This document shows positions 58,099-64,000 of a stretch of DNA of 64,000 nucleotides, one piece after another. The position numbers and the translations under genes were made by a program. This DNA is from CAVPCZ01 sp963702445 (GTDB lineage Bacteria > Bacteroidota > Ignavibacteria > UBA10030 > UBA6906), in contig CAVPCZ010000003.1 of assembly GCA_963702445.1 (NCBI GenBank), positions 62,001 through 126,000 on the forward strand. The letters are read 5' to 3'. The notes beneath the pieces were generated by a model that was not told the DNA's origin, ran no database searches, and saw nothing but the letters and a program-made list of their open reading frames with translations. Position 1 is the first letter of the stretch; the number at the start of each line of letters is the position of its first letter.

Positions 58099-60730
58099 TC
58101 AGGCGGAAGAGCTTTCGAGCACGCGCCGGCGCAACTCCGCCAGTGTCCTCATGGCCTCCAGGGGGGTCATCGAATCCAGGTCCAGGCCCCGGAGTTCTTC
58201 CCGCAGGGGGTCGTCTTTCATTTCGAACAGCGTGAGTTGAACACCTGCGGCAGGATTGCGCCGCTGTCGTTCGCGTGCTCCCGGACGCGGGGTGTCGCTG
58301 ACGCTGAGGTCGGCGCCTTCCAGATTCCTGAGCAGGGCCGTTGCGCGGTCGGTGATCTCTTCAGGCAGTCCCGCCATCTGCGCCACCTGGATCCCGTACG
58401 AGTGATCTGCGAAGCCCGGGGTGACCTTGTGCAGGAAGATCACTTTGTCGCTGTACTCGCGCACATCCACCTTGAAATTGCGGATACGGGGAAACAGGTC
58501 GGCGAGCTCGTTCAATTCATGATAGTGAGTGGCGAACAGTGTGCGCGCACCCACCCGATCGTGCAGGTATTCGGTCAGGGCCCAGGCGATACTGATGCCG
58601 TCGAATGTGCTCGTGCCGCGTCCGACCTCGTCAAGCAGGATGAGGCTGCGACGCGTGGCCGTATTGACGATGTGGGCGGCCTCGTGCATTTCCACCAGGA
58701 AGGTGCTTTCTCCCGAGGCGATGTTGTCGCTCGCACCGACCCGTGTGAAGATCCTGTCCACGATGCCGATGACCGCGCGTTTCGCCGGCACATGGCTCCC
58801 GATCTGCGCAAGCAGCACAACCAGTCCGGTCTGCCGGAGAAAACTGGACTTCCCGCTCATATTGGGACCGGTAATGATGAGAATCTGGTCGTTGCCGGTA
58901 TCCAGCCGGACGGAATTCGGTGTGAAGTGTTCACCCGGCGGCAGCATCCGTTCGATCACCGGATGCCGGCCGTCCTCAACTTCCAGCAGGGGTCCCTCGT
59001 TCACTTCAGGACACACATACTCATATTCCGCGGACACGGCGGCAAGGGACGCAAAACAATCCAGTGCGGCCAGGGCCTCGGCATTGGTCAGGATCGCCTC
59101 GGCCTGTGTCGCGACACGGAGCCGGACCTCCGTAAAAATGCCGGTCTCCAGCGCCAGAATACGTTCTTCGGCATGAAGGATTTTCTCTTCGTATTCCTTC
59201 AGGGCGGGTGTCACATACCGTTCTGCACCCGTGAGTGTTTGTTTCCGGATGTATTCCGCGGGTACCTTTGCCCGGTGGGTGTTGGTGATTTCGATATAGT
59301 ACCCGAAGACGTTGTTGAATCCCACCTTGAGGGAAGGGATGCCGGTCCGTTCGCGTTCCTCCGCCTGCATCTCGGCAATCCAGCGTTTGCCGTTCACCGC
59401 CAGCTCCCTGAGCCGGTCCAGTTCGTCATGATAGCCGGCCCGGATGACGCCCCCGTCGGCGATCACCGCCGGAGGGTCGGCCTCGATGGCCGCATCAATC
59501 ACCGCAACGATATCCGGCAGCGGGGTGAGTGTCGCATGCAGTGCAGCGAGCTCCTCGCAGGTCATCAATGCGGTGCTGACCCGGAGCGCCTCGATGTCCA
59601 GCAGGATGTGTTTCATCGCGTTCAGGTCGCGCGGGCCCGCCCGGCCGGTACAGATCCGGCCGTTCAGACGTTCGAGATCGCCGATGCGGGAGAGACGTGT
59701 GGCCAGCGCCTCACGCAGGACACCGTTGGCCGCGAGTTCGCTTACCGCCCCGAGTCTTCTCTGAATGGGGGCCAGCGTGTTCAGGGGCTGTCCCACCCAG
59801 CGTTTCAGGAGCCTGCCTCCCATGGGGGTCCGGGTGCGGTCCAGGATGCTGAACAGGGTCCCGTCCGTCTCCCCGGCCATTGACGACGTGATTTCCAGGT
59901 TCCGCTTGGTTGACGGATCGAGGACGATGTGTCCGGCGATGTCGAAGGGAAGCAGTTTCTTTATGTGGAGCAGGTTGGCCTTCTGCGTTTCCTGCAGGTA
60001 GTTCAAAACCGCTCCGGCGGCGGTCACGCCGATGGTGGTTTCCTCAAGTCCGAATCCCTTGAGGGATTGCGTCTGGAAATGACCGGTAAGCAACTCCCGC
60101 CCGTATTCTTCAGTGAACACCCAGTCGTCGACGCGGGTATAGATACCGCGATAGATGTTTTTCAGAAGGGGCTCGATGGAGGAGATGTCGCGCCGTTGCA
60201 CAAGCAGTTCAACGGGCTCAAGCGCCCCGATCTGTTCGGGAAGCTGCCTGAGGGTGATCTCGGCAACACGGAATTCGCCGGTGGAGACATCGATGAAGGA
60301 GAAGCCGACGCGGTCCCGGGCCGTCGCCAGGGCGCTGGGAAGAGCCACGGCGGCGAGGAAATTGTTCCGCTTCTGTTCCAGGACTTTTTCGGAAAAGGAC
60401 ACACCCGGCGTCACCACTTCGATAACGTCGCGTTTGACGATACCTTTGGCCAGTTTTGGGATCTTCGAGCTGTTCGCACACCGCGACGCGGTATCCGGCC
60501 TTGAGCAGTTTGGGGAGGTAGACATCGAGCGCATGATGGGGAAAGCCGGCCAGCGGTGTTTCGCCGGCGGCGCCGTTCCCGCGGCGCGTGAGGGTGATGC
60601 CCAGAACGCGGGCGGTCACCTTCGCGTCTTCCTCGAAGGTTTCAAAAAAGTCGCCCATCCGGAACAGCAGGATCGTATCCGGGTATTTCGCTTTTACCTG
60701 CGCATACTGCCGCATCAGGGGTGTGGACAT
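58099..60730 (-). CDS. mutS: DNA mismatch repair protein MutS; frame broken near 60465
   Basis: Binds mismatches and starts repair. From ATG 60730 ('MSTPLMRQYAQVKAKYPDTI') the mismatch-recognition motif is 'RMGDFFETFEEDA', where F-x-E contacts the mismatch. Removing one A near 60465 joins 'VAVCEQLEDPK' to 'LAKGIVKRDVIEVVTPGVSF'. The ATPase domain has Walker A 'ITGPNMSGKSSFLRQ', 'GASDNIASGESTFLVEMHEA', Walker B 'LILLDEVGRGTSTFDGISIA' and 'ATHYHEL'. The end 'QLTLFEMKDDPLREELRGLD' contains the conserved QLTLF-type clamp-binding peptide. About 876 residues. The frame is open 12 codons upstream, but 60730 fits the family start. Confidence 0.96.
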
Positions 60731-60795
60731 GGAGAGAAGCGCCGTGTTGATTGTGCATCCTGACATGGAACGGCCGCATCACACACGGGCGGCCG

Positions 60796-62626
60796 TCATT
60801 CCAGCATCATGGTGATTCCTTCTATCCGCCCCATGGGTGCGGAGAGTTGTACGCCGGCCACGGCGGGGCGGACGCGCTGGTACGTTTCCTTTGCGATGGC
60901 CACGCCCTCCAGAAATCCTTCTTCTTTTGTCGTCGTTTTGCGCATGCGTTCCAGGATGGCCTGCGGCACGCTGGCGCCGGGCACTTCATTGTTCATGAAC
61001 TCCGCATTTCTGTACGATACCAGCGGCCAGATTCCGCAGATGACGGGGATCCGCACAGTGTTCCACGCGCTTCATGAACCGTTCCAGGATGTCCAGATCG
61101 AAGACCGGTTGCGTAATCATATATTCCGCGCCCGCTTCGATCTTCCATTCCAGCCGTCGAAGTTCATCATCGAGATTGATGGCTCCGGGATTCACTCCCA
61201 CACCGATGCTGAACGCCGTCGGATCCCCGATCGGGTTTCCCGCAAGATCGAGTCCATGATTCAGGCGATTGATGATATTGGTCAACCCGATGGCATCAAC
61301 ATCAAATACCGCGGTGGCATTCGGATAGTTCCCCAGCTTGGGCGGATCCCCCGTAATGGCCAGGATATTCCGGAGTCCCAGGGCCCACGCGCCGAGCAGG
61401 TCGGATTGCATGCCGATGACGTTCCGGTCCCGGCACGCAAAATGCAGGACGGTTTCGATTCCCACTTCGCGCTGGAGAATCGCGGCAAGAGCGAGCGCGG
61501 ACATCCGTGCCGATGCGCGCGGTCCGTCGGGGATGTTGATGCCGTCAATGCCGGAATGGAAGAGTTTGCGCGCTTTGGTGATCTGCGACGAGGCGGAGAC
61601 CCCCTTGGGGGAAACGAGTTCGACGAGCGTGACAAACTGGTGTTTCACCAGCTTGTTGCTCAGCCGGGATTTCTCCGCCTGATGCACCACCTGCACGGAC
61701 TCCGGTGCCGAGATCTTGAGTTCCTTCTCCGTGAGGTCCATCCGTTTGGCCGGCTGGAGGGCCTGTACGGCGCGCCGGATTGCCCGGATATGCTCCGGAT
61801 TGGTCCCGCAGCATCCCCCGACAACCGCCGCCCCGGTCTGGATGAACCGTTTGGCATATTCCGCAATGTATTCGGGGGAAGTCATGTAGATGTTCCGCCC
61901 GCCGACGTTCTGTGGAATACCCGCGTTCGGTTGCACCGAGATCGGCAGCTTGGTAAGCGTTTTGAGGTGTTCCAGTGCCTCCAGCATCGCCCTGGGGCCC
62001 ACGGAACAGTTCAAGCCGATCACATCCACCGCATACATCGCGGTTTCCCGGACAAATGTTTCGAGCGATGCGCCGCTGAGCAGCATTCCTTCATCGTTGA
62101 CGGTCATCTGTGCAACGAGCGGGATATCCGGATTCAGCTCCCGCGAGGCGCGAATGGCCTGCAGGAGCTCGTTGACGAGCGAGAAGGTCTCCAGGACGAT
62201 CAGATCGGCGCCGCCGTCCAGCAGGCCGGCGATCTGTTCCTTGAACACGTCCTTCGCTTCATCGTACGACAGTTTTCCGATCGGCTCGATTTGCACACCC
62301 AGCGGTCCCACCGATCCGGCCACCAGGGCCCGATCGCCGACCGCATGTTTTGCCAGCTCGGCGCCGCGCCTGTTGATTTCGTACACTTTCGTTTCAAGTC
62401 CGTGCGGCGCCAGCTTGAACCGGTTTGCACCGAAGGTATTCGTCTCGACAACATCCGCGCCGGCATTGACGTAGTCCCGGTGCATTTCGCTCACAAGATC
62501 GGGGTTGGTGAGATTCAGTTCGTCGAAGCACGTGTTGATGAACACCCCTTTCTCATAGAGGTACGTTCCGACACCTCCGTCGAACACAATCACTTCCCGC
62601 TGAAGACGGTCACGAAATGGCTTCAT
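60796..62626 (-). CDS. Bifunctional homocysteine S-methyltransferase / 5,10-methylenetetrahydrofolate reductase; frame broken near 61050
   Basis: The N-terminal half is a zinc-dependent homocysteine methyltransferase: 'VIVFDGGVGTYLYEKGVFIN', 'VETNTFGANRFKLAPHGLE', 'VIGLNCSVGPRAMLEALEHL' and 'VVGGCCGTNPEHIRAIRRAV' (about residues 272-291). The C-terminal half is a MetF-like flavoprotein: 'TLVELVSPKGVSASSQITKA', 'GIDGINIPDGPRASARMSAL', 'ILAITGDPPKLGNYPNATAV' and 'GAEYMITQPVFDLDILERFM'. Removing one T near 61050 restores 'VEHVRIPVICGIWPLVSYRN' and the end at 60796. About 609 residues. It joins methyl-THF formation to methionine synthesis in one chain, as in the YitJ-type proteins. Confidence 0.92.
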
Positions 62627-62697
62627 GGTGATTCCACCCGCTGTTGCTGATTTTCACAAGATGAATAATACGAACTTTTCCGCACAAATAGCCAATA

Positions 62698-62726
62698 TTG
62701 CTTCTCGGGGGTGAATTCCCTATCAT
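62698..62726 (+). promoter_or_regulatory. Promoter of pepF
   Basis: TTG at 62698-62700, 20 bases, then TATCAT at 62721-62726 followed by TTTCG. It is 64 bases upstream of the ATG at 62790, in the gap between divergent genes. Confidence 0.55.
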
Positions 62727-62789
62727 TTTCGTCATCATGGCGCGAGACACCCGCCATCGCATGGTACCACACATCGAGGGACACAGTTC

Positions 62790-64000
62790 ATGACCGCAAC
62801 TTCATCATTGAGCACAGAACGGGACCGCAGCAAGATCCCCCCGCAATATACCTGGGACCTCGGTGCGGTGTATTCCGATTTTGATGCATGGAAAGCCGCA
62901 AAGGACCAATTGCTGGCAGACGTCGCGCGGATTGACGCCTTTCGCGGGACACTCGCACACTCGCCGGCGCACCTTCTGGCCTGTCTGGACCTGAGCAGTG
63001 CCATCGGCAAGACCTTCTCCCGCCTGTACACCTATGCCCAGGCCCATGCCGACATCGACACCAGGGATGCCACATTTCTCGGTTACCAGCAGGAGATCGG
63101 TCAGATCGGGGCGGACATCGGCGCACGCACGGCGTTTATCGAACCGGAGATTCTCCGCATGGGACGGGAGGCGGTGGAAGCGTTTCTCGAGGCGGAACCA
63201 GGCCTTGCCGTCTACCGTCACCCGTTGAACGATACTCTGCGGCGCCGGGAACACACGGGCACGGAAACCGAGGAGAAGATCATTGCCGAGGCCGGACTGA
63301 TGGCGGAGTCCTCCGCAAACATCTTCACCATCTTCTCCAACGCGGATTTCCCGTTCCCGGACGTGAAGCTGCATGACGGTACACCGGTGCACCTGGACAA
63401 TGCGGCGTTCGCGCTCTACCGGACGCTCGCACATCGGGAAGACCGCGAGAAGGTTTTTAAGGCCCATTTTTCAACATTGCATGCGCTACCGGCGGACGTT
63501 CGGCGTGCAACTCTATTCCGAACTCCGCAAGAACCTTTTCTACCAGCGTGCACGGAACTACCCTTCCTGTCTGCACGGGGCGCTCCACGGCGGCAACATC
63601 CCCGCCGGCGTGTACCACTCGCTGATTCAGAACGTGCGCGAGCAGCTTCCGGTGTTTCACCGTTACCTGGATCTGCGCAGGCGCCTGCTGGGGGTGGAGG
63701 AGCTGCATTACTACGACCTCTATGCCCCTGCCGCCGCCGGCGTGGAGCTGACCTACACTTTTGAGGAAGCCCGGGATCTGATTCTTGCGTCCCTGGCTCC
63801 GCTCGGGGAGTCATACGGTGCGGTAGCCCGCCGCGCGTTTGCCGAACGGTGGATGGATGTCTTTCCGGGCGAGGGGAAAATCAGCGGGGCATACTCGAAC
63901 GGCGCCGTCTACGACATCCACCCGTTCATTCTGCTGAATTACAACGGCAAGTATGATGATGTCAGCACCGTGACGCATGAACTGGGGCACACGATGCATA
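62790..64000 (+). CDS. pepF: Oligoendopeptidase F (M3 family), partial; frame broken near 63482
   Basis: A cytosolic zinc peptidase that degrades short peptides. From ATG 62790 it has the PepF N-terminal domain ('IPPQYTWDLGAVYSDFDAWK', 'FSRLYTYAQAHADIDTRDAT', 'IFSNADFPFPDVKLHDGTPV'). Removing one C near 63482 joins 'KAHFSTL' to 'MRYRRTFGVQLYSELRKNLF'. It continues with 'RAFAERWMDVFPGEGKISGA', 'YDIHPFILLNYNGKYDDVST' and the zinc site 'VTHELGHTMH' at the very end of the window (HELGH, about residue 398). The C-terminal third lies beyond the window. Confidence 0.93.

Noticed and set aside
58021..59883. 620-residue plus-strand open frame across mutS
   Set aside because: Its composition (many H, R, G, Q) is that of an antisense shadow, and mutS on the other strand is certain.
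60809..62650. 613-residue plus-strand open frame across the methyltransferase/MTHFR gene
   Set aside because: Antisense shadow of a well-identified bifunctional enzyme.

Overview
The window is one densely packed, GC-rich (roughly 60% by eye) bacterial chromosome segment. It shows no rRNA, tRNA, transposase, phage or CRISPR array that I can recognise. The organism is very probably from the Bacteroidota/Chlorobiota/Ignavibacteriota (FCB) group. Four large secreted proteins end in a type IX secretion (Por/T9SS) type-A sorting domain of the N[FY]PNPFNPST type. There is a DUF5686/carboxypeptidase-like-regulatory outer-membrane protein, a Reg_prop/Y_Y_Y sensor kinase and a WecE-type sugar aminotransferase. 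Promoters follow a recurring TTGnnn-N17-TAtcTT pattern with a weak -35. I cannot place it to genus.

Layout. 1-7.7 kb: end of an M49-like peptidase, an SDR, murB, a HAD hydrolase, a cupin, priA and a DUF885-like metallopeptidase. 7.6-11.2 kb (minus strand): a four-gene cassette encoding a CxxC zinc-finger-like protein, a RecA-like ATPase with a degenerate Walker A, a small helical protein and a B-family DNA polymerase of PolB2 type with a broken motif C. The cassette has a strong promoter overlapped by two operator-like palindromes. 11.3-17.2 kb: YIP1 protein, DUF72, small membrane proteins, and a UvrD-like helicase whose two halves are separated by a homocysteine S-methyltransferase gene. 17.2-25.6 kb: hybrid sensor kinase, LuxR-type response regulator and two paralogous T9SS-secreted repeat proteins. 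25.6-29 kb (minus): SDR, MBL-fold hydrolase, HI0933-type flavoprotein. 29-36 kb: DUF5686 protein, glycogen phosphorylase, and an ECF sigma / anti-sigma / TonB operon. 36.6-43 kb: split proton-translocating transhydrogenase (pntAA-pntAB-pntB) and a tricorn-like S41 peptidase. 43-46 kb (minus): ABC exporter and thyA-folA. 46-52 kb: a four-repeat secreted protein of unknown family, a pseudouridine synthase, and two T9SS-tagged glucose/sorbosone-dehydrogenase-like proteins. 52-64 kb: SpoIIE phosphatase, wecE / glycosyltransferase / C39-like peptidase cluster, a membrane HExxH protein, DinB, mutS, bifunctional homocysteine methyltransferase/MTHFR, and the start of pepF.

Sequence quality matters for reading this annotation. 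Most long genes, including housekeeping ones (priA, mutS, glgP, pepF, uvrD), carry frameshifts. In nearly every case I worked through, deleting a single base restores the family sequence; a few need one base added. This is the signature of unpolished, insertion-prone sequencing rather than gene decay, so I give such genes as one CDS over the whole span and note where the frame breaks.

No stretch longer than about 300 bases lacks a gene; the longest gap is about 235 bases before glgP.
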